Source of the DNA: Pseudomonadota bacterium
GTDB taxonomy: Bacteria > Pseudomonadota > Gammaproteobacteria > Pseudomonadales > Pseudohongiellaceae
Direction: 5' to 3'
DNA: 64,000 nucleotides
Assembly: GCA_027592275.1 (NCBI GenBank)
Contig: JAQCKF010000008.1
Span: 61,831-125,830 of the forward strand
The notes under the pieces are model-generated. The model was not told the DNA's origin and did no database searches. It saw only the letters and a program-made list of their open reading frames with translations. Below, in pieces: positions 47,275-55,949 of the stretch (within the stretch, counting starts at the first letter, position 1; the number at the start of each line of letters is the position of its first letter). A program made the position numbers and the translations under genes.

Positions 47275-48282
47275 TTAAGGCGTAACTGTTACCGGTATGT
47301 AGGCGTTGGACCAACAGCGCTGATTGTCGAACTGACTGTCAGGTGCTTCGAAATTATCAACGCGCAATCGTATGATGTACTCACCGGGTTCCCAGAATAT
47401 GGCTTCTGTCTGCACCGTCGTCCAATCGTCACTGCCGCCTTCGCTGCCTTTAGCTCGGTCGCGGCCGGTAATTTTCTCGGAGGCGAATTCAGGCATGGCT
47501 GGACCCTGGCGCAGAATCCACTCTGAGCCCAGAGGAAATATCAGCTGGTCGAGCTCTTCATAGTCAATGCGGTTGCCGCGATCTTGTGTGTATGCAGTCA
47601 AGGTCACTGGCTTGCCAACCGGCGCTGTCAGCGTTTTAGCATAAATGCCCTCGCGGTCGTTGCTTTCGACTCTCTGCATGTCGAATCGAATGGCGTGGTG
47701 TGTTGACCCATGCGCGGCTGCAGAAGGCGGCGTTTCCACTGCCTTGATGCAGCGGCTGGTTGTGATTCCTGTCGGAACCTCAGGCTCCCACCGCAGATCT
47801 TGTCCCGCGGCGGGAACGTCCCACGCCGTAGATTGAATGATATGATCCGGTGGGCCTAACTCTTCACCCAAACGCCATTCGCCGACGGCAGGATATTCCT
47901 TTGGCAGCGGCAGGTCTTCGAGGTTGCCCATTGGAGAGCCTGCGTCTACCCATGCTACTAGCGTGTTGGTATCTTCTTCAGACATTCGCCGCTCATCTTT
48001 GAGTTCTTGAACGCCGATATCATGATCGTATTGATAGGGAGGCATCTCGCGTTCCATTACCTTCAACCGAGTCAGAGGAGCCCAGGGGCGGATCTCTTCA
48101 TAGCTGGTGAAGGACATTGGTCCAATCTGGCCTGGTTGGTGACAGATTTGGCAGTTGTCTTGAATGATTCTCGAGACTTCCTTCGCATACGTGGGATGTT
48201 CGCTCGCAGGCTCTGCGGCAATTGAAAGCGCTGGCATCATGGCCATCGCTGAAAACACCCTGATTACAACGGTTTTTTTCAT
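47275..48282 (-). CDS. Exported mono-haem cytochrome with PHM-like C-terminal domain
   Basis: ATG at 48282 has GAGAGGAG directly upstream; a TTG four codons earlier is unlikely. The 335-residue product has a signal peptide ending ALSIAA and a planctomycete-type cytochrome domain with CQICH at 44-48 (NCQICHQPGQIGPMSFTSYE). The rest includes GSTHHAIRFDMQ and GSEWILRQGPAMPEF, which resemble the copper type II monooxygenase-like domain found behind such cytochromes; copper ligands are incomplete, so activity is uncertain. It is periplasmic and probably an electron carrier or oxidoreductase. Confidence 0.8.
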   Translation of the reverse strand: MKKTVVIRVFSAMAMMPALSIAAEPASEHPTYAKEVSRIIQDNCQICHQPGQIGPMSFTSYEEIRPWAPLTRLKVMEREMPPYQYDHDIGVQELKDERRMSEEDTNTLVAWVDAGSPMGNLEDLPLPKEYPAVGEWRLGEELGPPDHIIQSTAWDVPAAGQDLRWEPEVPTGITTSRCIKAVETPPSAAAHGSTHHAIRFDMQRVESNDREGIYAKTLTAPVGKPVTLTAYTQDRGNRIDYEELDQLIFPLGSEWILRQGPAMPEFASEKITGRDRAKGSEGGSDDWTTVQTEAIFWEPGEYIIRLRVDNFEAPDSQFDNQRCWSNAYIPVTVTP

Positions 48283-48564
48283 GCTCCTCTCCAATAAAAA
48301 ATGCCAATTAGAAAAAAATAAGTACTGCTACGACGCCAGTGTTAGGCGCCTCATATAGGTATAAAAATCTATTTTCTTGGAGTTAGTGTATTTCTCTGAG
48401 CGGACCCTTTATTGATTTACATCAGGGTGTTTCGATGCAGGGCGTTTTCATTTGTAACAATGTTTTACAGCAGGGTAAAGGGTTGGGAAGTCATGGGTAG
48501 CACGGCTCATTTTCGGGGTATTACTTTTGTCTTCGCACTTGATACCCAGCATTGCTAGGCTGCA
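48283..48564. other. Intergenic region upstream of the 48628 gene
   Basis: Divergent region between the cytochrome gene and the small anchored protein. I see no coding frame or recognisable RNA; it holds the promoters of both. Confidence 0.4.
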
Positions 48565-48592
48565 TTGGACAAAACCATAAATTGGATATACT
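48565..48592 (+). promoter_or_regulatory. Sigma-70-like promoter
   Basis: TTGGAC (48565-48570), a 16-base spacer and TATACT (48587-48592) match the -35 and -10 boxes closely. Just after it GTGCA-TCCTTC-TGCAC forms a small hairpin in the leader, and AAGGAG follows before the ATG at 48628. Confidence 0.55.
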
Positions 48593-48627
48593 GTGCATCC
48601 TTCTGCACATAATAAGGAGAATTCGCA

Positions 48628-49137
48628 ATGAGCAAGCCTAAAATCGTCGGGATCGCAGCCGGCCTATTACTACTTGTGGTAGTGGTAGGTTGGGCATCTA
48701 CGGCTCCCTATCTGAGCAATCAGGGGCTTGGCCGTACGCCGGGCATCTTCATAGGTGGAACGATCACTCCAGCTCCGGCGGACTTCTCGCCGCTTAATGA
48801 GAGTGTTCGCGGTCCTATGATGTTCAAGCTCAGCGGTTTTCCGCCATTCGTTAATTACCTCTCTTGGGTAGGTATGCCAGACGGCGTCATCACGGCGACC
48901 CGTCCTGATAATGGCTACTGGGAGCGACGCGTCAAAGCAAATGGCGGTGATGGCCTGTTACGCATAGGCGATGCGACCTATGAGATGACGGCTAACGAGG
49001 TTGTAGGTGATGAGCGCCTTGCGATGATGAGACTGTGGGCAGCCAAATCGGGTGGAAGAACGCTTGATGAGCCAGCCTACCCAGGCTCAGAGCCACTTCG
49101 CGATTGGAAAGTGTTCTTCTGGACTCCTAGACCTTAG
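48628..49137 (+). CDS. Small membrane-anchored protein, paralogue C of a three-member set
   Basis: 169 residues with an N-terminal membrane helix (7-24), then PGIFIGGTITPAPADFSPLN, a middle YLSWVGMPDGVITATRP, YWERRVKANGG and LLRIGDATYEMTANEV. The arrangement mirrors 16441 and 19134: GG near the start, an internal Trp pattern, then R-I-G-D-A-T-Y. AAGGAG precedes the ATG. No named domain is recognised. Its own promoter lies at 48565-48592. Confidence 0.65.
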   Translation: MSKPKIVGIAAGLLLLVVVVGWASTAPYLSNQGLGRTPGIFIGGTITPAPADFSPLNESVRGPMMFKLSGFPPFVNYLSWVGMPDGVITATRPDNGYWERRVKANGGDGLLRIGDATYEMTANEVVGDERLAMMRLWAAKSGGRTLDEPAYPGSEPLRDWKVFFWTPRP

Positions 49138-49289
49138 GGGATGCCGCGTTATCAACAATCGGGTCTCTAGTAGATTGCTTGACCCGCTAGTTTATTGGGC
49201 CGCAGGTCAGAGCTTTTAAGATTTATTAAGTCAGTGTTGCAGACGAGATTGATAACAATCCAGATCTCGTCTGTAGCGATGACTTTACT

Positions 49290-49614
49290 TCAAGCTTCCA
49301 GCCACTCTACCGCTTCGTTTTCTTTATCCAAGTCGAATGATTTCATCTTCAAGCCCGGAATGAGCTTCCCTTCGATCTCGGCCCCAGTTTGTATCCAAGT
49401 TTGATTACAAACAATGGCAATTCGATCAATTTTTTGAACCATTCTAAATATTTTCGGCAGGTTCTTCAGCTCCACAACTATAGCTCCCAAAGTAGGCATT
49501 TGTAGTTCGCCGACTCGACACAATAAGAGACCATGCTCCATTTCCTGGATCGCTGTCGATCTTGCCACTAAATTCTACATCAACTCGATTGCTGCTTACT
49601 TTGGTAATGTTCAT
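49290..49614 (-). pseudogene. SpoIIAA-like (STAS-related) gene with internal deletion and frameshift
   Basis: AGGGGG precedes an ATG at 49614 whose frame reads MNITKVSSNRVDVEFSGKID and then leaves the family. A second frame, open from 49568 to 49290, reads MEHGLLLCRVGELQMPTLGA, then KIFRMVQKIDRIAIVCN and EGKLIPGLKMKSFDLD, the rest of the same protein family. Joined, about 13-15 residues between GKIDSD and MEHG are missing and the frame is off by one base. So this is one short gene damaged by a deletion. Confidence 0.65.
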
Positions 49615-49654
49615 GATGGTTACGCCCCCTAACTAACTGGTAGACTCATTTTAG

Positions 49655-50029
49655 TCACAGAAGTTTGCTTTCCAATTGAGGCATATCAATCATAACTGAT
49701 TGAGAATCAGGGAGAGGGAGACGAGAATTGAAATGCAGTAGGGTAATATTTATCTGGCAAATAGCGCCGACTTCACTCAGTTTAGAATCGATTATAGGCC
49801 GCATGGCTGCGGTGAGAGCTGGACTCATCTCACTGATGGCATCTGCGAATATTGGCTTTGCAGCTACCATTGATTCTTCGGCTGCTTGATTCAGCTTCAA
49901 TTCCAGCTCTGCGGCGACGTTCTCGGCGCCAATTTGTAGTGCCTGTTTTAGGCCCGCGGAAACATCTGCAATGCTAAGCTCAGCAAGAGACTGAGAAGGC
50001 TGCTCATCTTGTTGCTGATTAGCATACAC
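49655..50029 (-). pseudogene. DUF4197-like gene with in-frame internal losses
   Basis: Segments match DUF4197 in order: LSIADVSAGLKQALQIGAEN, then ELKLNQAAEESMVAAKPIFA (family: ...MNRAAEKAAPEAKPIFVDAI), then ALTAAMRPIIDSKLSEVGA. The stretches between them (family about 40 and 25 residues) and the C-terminal part and signal peptide are missing, so the 124 residues are about half the normal length. The frame stays open in spite of the losses, and the first codons (a GTG at 50029) are not family-like. Read as a decayed gene; a drastically shortened functional protein is less likely. Confidence 0.6.
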
Positions 50030-50097
50030 GAAACAACGAGCTAAGTGATTTTAGCCAAAAAATGGAGAGCTGATCTGAGCAGTCATTAGGGTGCTAC

Positions 50098-50532
50098 TTA
50101 TTTCGCAAACAGCTGGCTTTCGATATCTTTAAATGCTTTGAATTCAAGAGCATTTCCCGAGGGATCGGTAAAAAACATGGTGCCCTGTTCGCCGGCTTCA
50201 CCCTTGAAACGAACATAGGGCTCGATGATAAATCCGTCGATGAATTCAGCCACTGTATCCGCCAACGCCTCCCACTCATCGAAATTTAGTACTACGCCAA
50301 AGTGCGGCACGGGCACGCCGTGCCCGTCTACTCCATTGGCGATACTAGGTACCTTGCCGGATTTTCCAAGAGCAGGGTTAAGGTGAGTGACCAGCTGGTG
50401 TCCGAATAAATTGAAATCGATCCATTCCTGCGCGCTGCGGCCTTCGGGCAGGCCCATTTTTACACCATAAAAATCCCTAGCTTCATCTATATCGCGTACC
50501 TGAATAGCTAGATGGAAAGGGGTGAGTGGCAT
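50098..50532 (-). CDS. VOC-family (glyoxalase-fold) protein
   Basis: ATG at 50532 has GGAGA five bases upstream; longer frames to 50712 would add 60 unrelated residues. The 144-residue protein is a single VOC domain: FHLAIQVRDIDEARDFYGVK, WIDFNLFGHQLVTHLNP, VPHFGVVLNFDEWEALADTV and TMFFTDPSGNALEFKAFKD. His in FHLAI, His in VPHFG and Glu in LEFKAF would bind a metal. No signal peptide, so cytoplasmic, unlike the Tat-exported VOC protein at 27600. Reaction not assignable. Confidence 0.88.
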   Translation of the reverse strand: MPLTPFHLAIQVRDIDEARDFYGVKMGLPEGRSAQEWIDFNLFGHQLVTHLNPALGKSGKVPSIANGVDGHGVPVPHFGVVLNFDEWEALADTVAEFIDGFIIEPYVRFKGEAGEQGTMFFTDPSGNALEFKAFKDIESQLFAK

Positions 50533-50792
50533 AGAGTCTCCGTAATTGAATTTGGGCTGTGACATATTAGTTTCATCGTCAAAATACAGTAGTTTCATAG
50601 CAGTGAAAAGTGCTGTTTCTCCTCTCGACTCTACCGCCAAACACATTCGAGGGAGCAACAGGATTTCGGCGAATTCGAGAAGAGCGATCGACAATGCTCC
50701 AATTTTATCCAACTGAATGCTGAAACTGCTGTATTTTTGCTCTGACCCCGTTTATTTTACACAGGATACAAATCGTGCTTGGAGATTCATAA

Positions 50793-52736
50793 ATGATAAT
50801 AATAAAACGACAAATCCCGCTAGTCTTTCTAGCCTTGAGTGCGCTCGTCTGCGCTCCCCTAGCTCTGGGCCAAACCGGTACCAGCGTGGCAGAAGGAGAC
50901 TGGCCGTATTACCACGGCAGTGAAACCTCTCTTCGTTATTCGCCTTTGGATCAAATAAACGCCGAAAATGTTGCCGATCTAGAGATAGCCTGGAGATTCT
51001 CCACGGAGAACTTTGGCCCTTCAGCAGATTTCGTGAATCCATCAACACCCCTAGAAGTTGATGGGGTTCTCTATGCGAACATCGCTAGTACCCGCAATGT
51101 AGTGGCGCTGGATGCCACGAACGGTCAAGTACTGTGGTTGTGGAGATCTCAGGAAGGCGATCGATTCGACAATGCGCCGCGCAAAGGTTCTGGGCGCGGA
51201 GTTGCGTTCTGGAGCGACGGTGACAAGTCGCGAGTAATAGACGTTACACCTGGGTATCAGCTGGTGTCACTAGATGCCGCGACCGGCATTCCCGATCCAA
51301 CTTTTGGCGAGAATGGCATCGTGGACTTGTATTTGGGTTTGCGCAACGCTGACGATCCGCGCTATCCCTACCCAGATATTGGGCTTTCTGCGCCACCCTT
51401 AGTCATGAATGATGTCATCGTGGTCGGGGCTGCACACAGAACAGGCGGTCGACCGCGATCTAAGTTCAACACTAAAGGCGATATACGTGGCTTTGATGTG
51501 CACACCGGCGAGTTGCTGTGGACCTTTCATACCATTCCTGAGCGGGGCGAAGTTGGCTTTGAAACCTGGCTCGATGAAGGAGTCGAGTTTACGGGCAATT
51601 CCGGCGTATGGGCTCCTATTTCCGGTGATTCGGAATTAGGTATTGTCTATCTGCCAGTTGAAGACCCCACTGGTGACTACTACGGCGGCGACCGACCTGG
51701 CGCCAACCTATTTTCTAGTGGCTTAGTGGCGCTAGATGTTAGAACCGGTGAGCGGAAATGGCACTATCAGTTTATCCATCATGATATCTGGGACTGGGAT
51801 GTTCCCTCAGCTCCGTTGATTACCGATCTGCCAAACGGTCGAAAGGTAGTTATGTCTGTCACAAAGCAGTCTTGGGTCTACACCTTCGACAGAGAGACTG
51901 GCGAGCCTATCTGGCCAATTGTAGAGCAGCCAGTTCCAGCAGGTGACGTGCCAGGAGAATGGTATGCGCCGACGCAGCCTTTCCCGACTCATCCAGCTCC
52001 ATTTGATCGACAGGGATTCGGCGAAGATGATCTTATCGATTTTACGCCTGAGCTACGTGCTATGGCGCTGGAAGCTATCAAAGACTTTCGTCTTAGCCCA
52101 ACTATATTTACGCCGCCATCTCTAGCTGATGGGCCGGACGGTACACGTGGTTTGCTTAGCTTGCCTTCCTCCACGGGTGGTTCCAACTGGGAGGGCTCTG
52201 CTCTCGATCCAGAGACCGGAATTCTGTACGTACCCTCAAGGACCCAGTTACAGGTATTGGCATTGGCAAAGAACGAAGAATCTGACATCGATCTTAGTCA
52301 GGGCTTCGGCGTTCGCGTGCCACGTATAGAAGGGCTTGAGATCGTCAAGCCTCCATACGGCCGTATAACGGCGATCGATATGAACTCGGGCGATCACCTT
52401 TGGATGATTGCGAATGCTGACACACCAGATCGAATAAAGAATCATGCATTGCTGGAAGGTGTTGATCTGCCGCGCACAGGCGTGCCGACGCGATCGGGTA
52501 TCTTTGTGACTAAGAGCCTGTTGTTTCAAGCTGAGGGTACTGGAGCGGACGGAGCTAGTCCGATCTTCCGAGCCATCAATAAAGAAACGGGTGATATTGT
52601 TGCCGAGATTGACTTGCCGTTTAATCAGACCGGCTTGCCATTTACCTACGAGCACGAAGGGAAGCAATACATTGCGATGTTTATGGGTGGCGCAGGAAAT
52701 CCTGCGGAGCTGGTGGCATTCGCCTTGCCGGACTAA
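50793..52736 (+). CDS. Exported PQQ-dependent dehydrogenase 3
   Basis: 647 residues with a signal peptide ending APLALGQ and a quinoprotein propeller from DWPYYHGSETSLRYSPLDQI. The active-site segment reads IHHDIWDWDVPSAP, with both Asp of D-x-D and the HHD present. Docking repeats include ALDVRTGERKWHYQ and AIDMNSGDHLWMIA. No haem is fused. It lies 57 bases before a probable terminator, so it may be transcribed alone. Confidence 0.93.
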   Translation: MIIIKRQIPLVFLALSALVCAPLALGQTGTSVAEGDWPYYHGSETSLRYSPLDQINAENVADLEIAWRFSTENFGPSADFVNPSTPLEVDGVLYANIASTRNVVALDATNGQVLWLWRSQEGDRFDNAPRKGSGRGVAFWSDGDKSRVIDVTPGYQLVSLDAATGIPDPTFGENGIVDLYLGLRNADDPRYPYPDIGLSAPPLVMNDVIVVGAAHRTGGRPRSKFNTKGDIRGFDVHTGELLWTFHTIPERGEVGFETWLDEGVEFTGNSGVWAPISGDSELGIVYLPVEDPTGDYYGGDRPGANLFSSGLVALDVRTGERKWHYQFIHHDIWDWDVPSAPLITDLPNGRKVVMSVTKQSWVYTFDRETGEPIWPIVEQPVPAGDVPGEWYAPTQPFPTHPAPFDRQGFGEDDLIDFTPELRAMALEAIKDFRLSPTIFTPPSLADGPDGTRGLLSLPSSTGGSNWEGSALDPETGILYVPSRTQLQVLALAKNEESDIDLSQGFGVRVPRIEGLEIVKPPYGRITAIDMNSGDHLWMIANADTPDRIKNHALLEGVDLPRTGVPTRSGIFVTKSLLFQAEGTGADGASPIFRAINKETGDIVAEIDLPFNQTGLPFTYEHEGKQYIAMFMGGAGNPAELVAFALPD

Positions 52737-52780
52737 TTCAGATAGTAAGCGAAGTGCTCTCAGCCTGAGCTGCAGTTAAG

Positions 52781-52832
52781 AAAGGAAGTATTGGGAAGCC
52801 TATGTTGGTTTCACAGTGCTTCCTTTTTAGTT
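52781..52832 (+). terminator. Probable terminator after PQQ dehydrogenase 3
   Basis: AAAGGAAG and CTTCCTTT pair across a 30-base loop and are followed by TTTTTAGTTTTT. Confidence 0.55.
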
Positions 52833-52939
52833 TTTGGGTATCAGAAGAAACAACAACTCCACTGTGAGCCCAAAAACTCGTCCAGTCTGTTAGACTCTGT
52901 GCCGATGCCCTTACTTATTCTTCCTTCAAAGTTTGGCCA

Positions 52940-54076
52940 ATGATGCAGGCAATTCTCTCCTGTGCCGTTATTGCAGTGCTGGCCGCTTCCTCAATATTGG
53001 TATGGCGCTGGGGAAATCTAATCCTAACGGGTCAGATGCCCATTCGTTTTTTTGCTTTCTTTTCCATTTTGTTTACGTCTGGTCTGGATGTGGGCTTGAT
53101 CATGTTCCCGCTCACAGAATTTCCAATTTATGAGACAGAGGCGGCCTATGGCTTCACCAATCCTCTGGCTATCGAATTTGGTTTCTGGGGATTTCTCATT
53201 TGGTTTTTCTATTTCTTAACCACCTGTTATTTCTGCATCATTGAGCCACGCGTGAAGATTTTTGAGATTCCTTGGGTAAAGTTCGTGAACAATGTAATTA
53301 TCATTGCCACCTGTGCGTTTACGGGCTTTCTGCTTTTTCAGTACCTGCCTGACTATATTGTCGGTATCACGCCTTTCTACCGATTCGCTCTCGTGGCACT
53401 TGTCGTATTGGGAGCTGTGTATTCCAGCACTGATATTCGCTATGTAAAAATTCTAAGTTTGTCCTCTACTTGGTTGTTCTTTGCGCTCATCGCAGTGATG
53501 TGGGCTTTCGGAGGTTTGGGCTTGAGTGGCCTAGCTACAAACCTATTTCAGATTGGAGATTACTTCACGAATATCCATCGTTTCGTTCTGCCTTTCTCTG
53601 ACTATCATGCTTTCTATCTGTTTTGGTGGTTTGCTTGGAGTATTATGATTGGACAGTTCGTTTCACGTTTCGTAGATGGGCTGCGAACTTGGCAGCTTCT
53701 TCTCGCGCTCTTGCTAATACCATCCATACCAATCTCACTATGGTTTTCGGTGTTGTTTGGGGTCTACGAACAGGGCTTGGATATTTCGGGCTTCATGAAT
53801 AGTTTCATGGTACTGGTAGGAATTATTTTTGTTGTGAATTCCCTAGACTCACTAACGAGGCTGTATACCGAGAATCTTTAACTCACGGTCGAGCGTCTCG
53901 GAAAATTGAAATACATCGGGGTGCATTGGCTGTTGTTATACAGTCTAATTCTCTTTTACCAATTTACGCCGCTGCAGATTGAGTGGATTGGTTTGGTGGT
54001 CATAGGGCTCTACTTGGCCATTACGATTTTGATCATTCTTCGCAGACAAATGCTGGTCGATCCAATAAACGGATAA
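52940..54076 (+). pseudogene. BCCT-family-like transporter interrupted by an in-frame TAA
   Basis: The frame from ATG 52940 gives 313 mostly hydrophobic residues. It contains the BCCT-like core: GLDVGLIMFPLTEFP, then GFWGFLIWFFYFL, and FYLFWWFAWSIMIGQFVSRF with LWFSVLFG. It stops at TAA 53879-53881. Reading on in the same frame, LTVERLGKLKYI and two more membrane helices (LLLYSLILFYQF, IGLVVIGLYLAITILIIL) follow to a second TAA at 54074-54076. One codon change (for example CAA, GAA or AAA to TAA) would explain the split. Read through, it has 378 residues, shorter than typical BCCT proteins (about 500). It is directly upstream of a GMC oxidoreductase, as in choline uptake-oxidation pairs. Confidence 0.65.
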
Positions 54077-54086
54077 CGTAAAAAGT

Positions 54087-55775
54087 ATGGACGAATTTGA
54101 TTACATAATAGTAGGTGCTGGTTCAGCAGGCTGCGTATTGGCGAATAGGCTTTCAGCGAATTCCGGCAATAGCGTGCTGCTGGTGGAAGCAGGCGGCAGT
54201 GACCGAAATATTTTCGTGCAAATGCCCACGGCCCTGTCGTATCCAATGGCGATGGACAGATTCAATTGGGGGTATCACTCCGATCCAGAACCGGGCTTGG
54301 ACGGTAGGCGAATTTCTTGTCCTAGGGGAAAGGGCCTAGGAGGCACCTCAACAATAAATGGCATGGTCTATGTGCGCGGCAACGCTCACGACTTTGAGGA
54401 GTGGAAAACGCTAGGAGCCAAAGGCTGGGGTTATCTAGACTGCATGCCGTACTTCAAGCGTGCCGAATCATGGATTGGAGGGGGCGATACCTATCGCGGA
54501 GGAGACGGTCCCCTGGGCGTGTGCGGCGGCAATGAGATGCGCTTGAATCCCTTATACCGCAGCTTCATCGATGCGGGTGTAGAGGCCGGCTATCCCGAAA
54601 CCAAAGATTACAATGGAGAGTATCAAGAAGGCTTTGGTCCTATGCACATGACGGTGCGAGGGAGCGTGCGGGAATCTACGGCACGGGCCTATTTGAATCC
54701 CGTCATGCATCGATCGAACCTCAAAGTCATCACTAATGCCTTGGTGCACCGTGTTGAATTTGATGGAGAACAGGCTACCGGTGTTTCTCTAAAAACCAAG
54801 AGAGGAATTGACTCTATCCGCGCAACGCGAGAGGTGATTCTGACAGCCGGTGCGATCGCTTCACCGATGCTGTTGCAACGCTCTGGTGTCGGCAGCGAAG
54901 AAGTTCTCGATGCGGCAGGTGTAGAGTCAGTGCATAGGCTTCCTGGTGTTGGAGAAAACCTGCAAGATCACCTCGAAGTATATTTTCAATTTCATTGCAA
55001 GCAGCCTGTAAGCCTAAACAACAAGCTGGGCCTAATCAGTAAGGCGCTCATAGGCGCCAGGTGGCTTTTGTTTAAGGATGGGCTCGGTGCTAGCAATCAT
55101 TTCGAATCTTGCGCATTCATTCGCTCGAAGAGTGGCTTGAAATCGCCGGATATTCAGTATCACTTCTTGCCTGCCGCGATGCGCTATGACGGCACGCCCT
55201 CTATCCCTGGGCACGGCTTCCAAGTGCACGTTGGTCCAAACAAGCCCAAGAGCCGAGGCCGCGTGAGAATAAAATCATCCGATGCCACAGAAGCTCCGAG
55301 TATTCTCTTCAATTATTATCAAGCTGATGAAGACATCGAAGCCTGGCGGCAGTGCATTCGCTTAACCCGTGAAATCATGCAGCAACCTGCCATGGACCCC
55401 TATCGCGGCGAAGAGATCCAGCCGGGTCTCAACGTTAGCAGTGATGCGCAGATAGATGCCTGGGTTAAACAGAATATTGAGAGTGCATACCACCCAGCCG
55501 GCACCTGCAAGATGGGTGAGGCCAGCGATCCCTTAGCGGTAGTGGACAAGGACTGTCGCGTGCATGGACTGAGTAATCTGCGAGTTGTGGATGCCTCAGT
55601 CTTTCCCAGTCTACCCAATGGCAATATCAACGCGCCGGTAATCATGGTGGCAGAGAAGATTGCTGATGTGATTCTAGGCGTTGGTCCGCTGCCAGCGGCA
55701 GCGGTGTCTATCAATGTGCCCAGGGATTGGCAGAACCAGCAGCGTGAAGGAAGCCCCGTAAGAGACGTTGAGTAA
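54087..55775 (+). CDS. GMC-family FAD oxidoreductase (choline dehydrogenase-like)
   Basis: 562 residues. The FAD-binding start [19 protein letters not shown], the [20 protein letters not shown] signature and the late [15 protein letters not shown] with the active-site His, followed by [20 protein letters not shown], are all present. Family members oxidise alcohols such as choline or aliphatic or aromatic alcohols. It lies ten bases after the second stop of the BCCT-like gene, so uptake and oxidation of a choline-like or alcohol substrate is suggested. Cytoplasmic or membrane-bound; no signal peptide. Confidence 0.93.
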   Translation: MDEFDYIIVGAGSAGCVLANRLSANSGNSVLLVEAGGSDRNIFVQMPTALSYPMAMDRFNWGYHSDPEPGLDGRRISCPRGKGLGGTSTINGMVYVRGNAHDFEEWKTLGAKGWGYLDCMPYFKRAESWIGGGDTYRGGDGPLGVCGGNEMRLNPLYRSFIDAGVEAGYPETKDYNGEYQEGFGPMHMTVRGSVRESTARAYLNPVMHRSNLKVITNALVHRVEFDGEQATGVSLKTKRGIDSIRATREVILTAGAIASPMLLQRSGVGSEEVLDAAGVESVHRLPGVGENLQDHLEVYFQFHCKQPVSLNNKLGLISKALIGARWLLFKDGLGASNHFESCAFIRSKSGLKSPDIQYHFLPAAMRYDGTPSIPGHGFQVHVGPNKPKSRGRVRIKSSDATEAPSILFNYYQADEDIEAWRQCIRLTREIMQQPAMDPYRGEEIQPGLNVSSDAQIDAWVKQNIESAYHPAGTCKMGEASDPLAVVDKDCRVHGLSNLRVVDASVFPSLPNGNINAPVIMVAEKIADVILGVGPLPAAAVSINVPRDWQNQQREGSPVRDVE

Positions 55776-55949
55776 CATTCAATAGAGTCGGAGATGCCAA
55801 GTTGGCTTACCGTCTCAGTAATTGAATCACTCTGTTAATGAGGTAGAATCAATGGCTGTTATCTAGTGTGCGGTGGAATTACGCATAGAAAGATAGCCCA
55901 GACCCGTAATTCAGACCTTGTGCTATTTATAGTGCCCGTAGGAGACGCC

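Noticed and set aside
21452..53881. Stop-codon recoding (TGA as Trp or selenocysteine) to explain the internal stops
   Set aside because: Other genes end at TGA normally, one break is a TAA, and no selenocysteine element is visible; mutation or sequence error is simpler.
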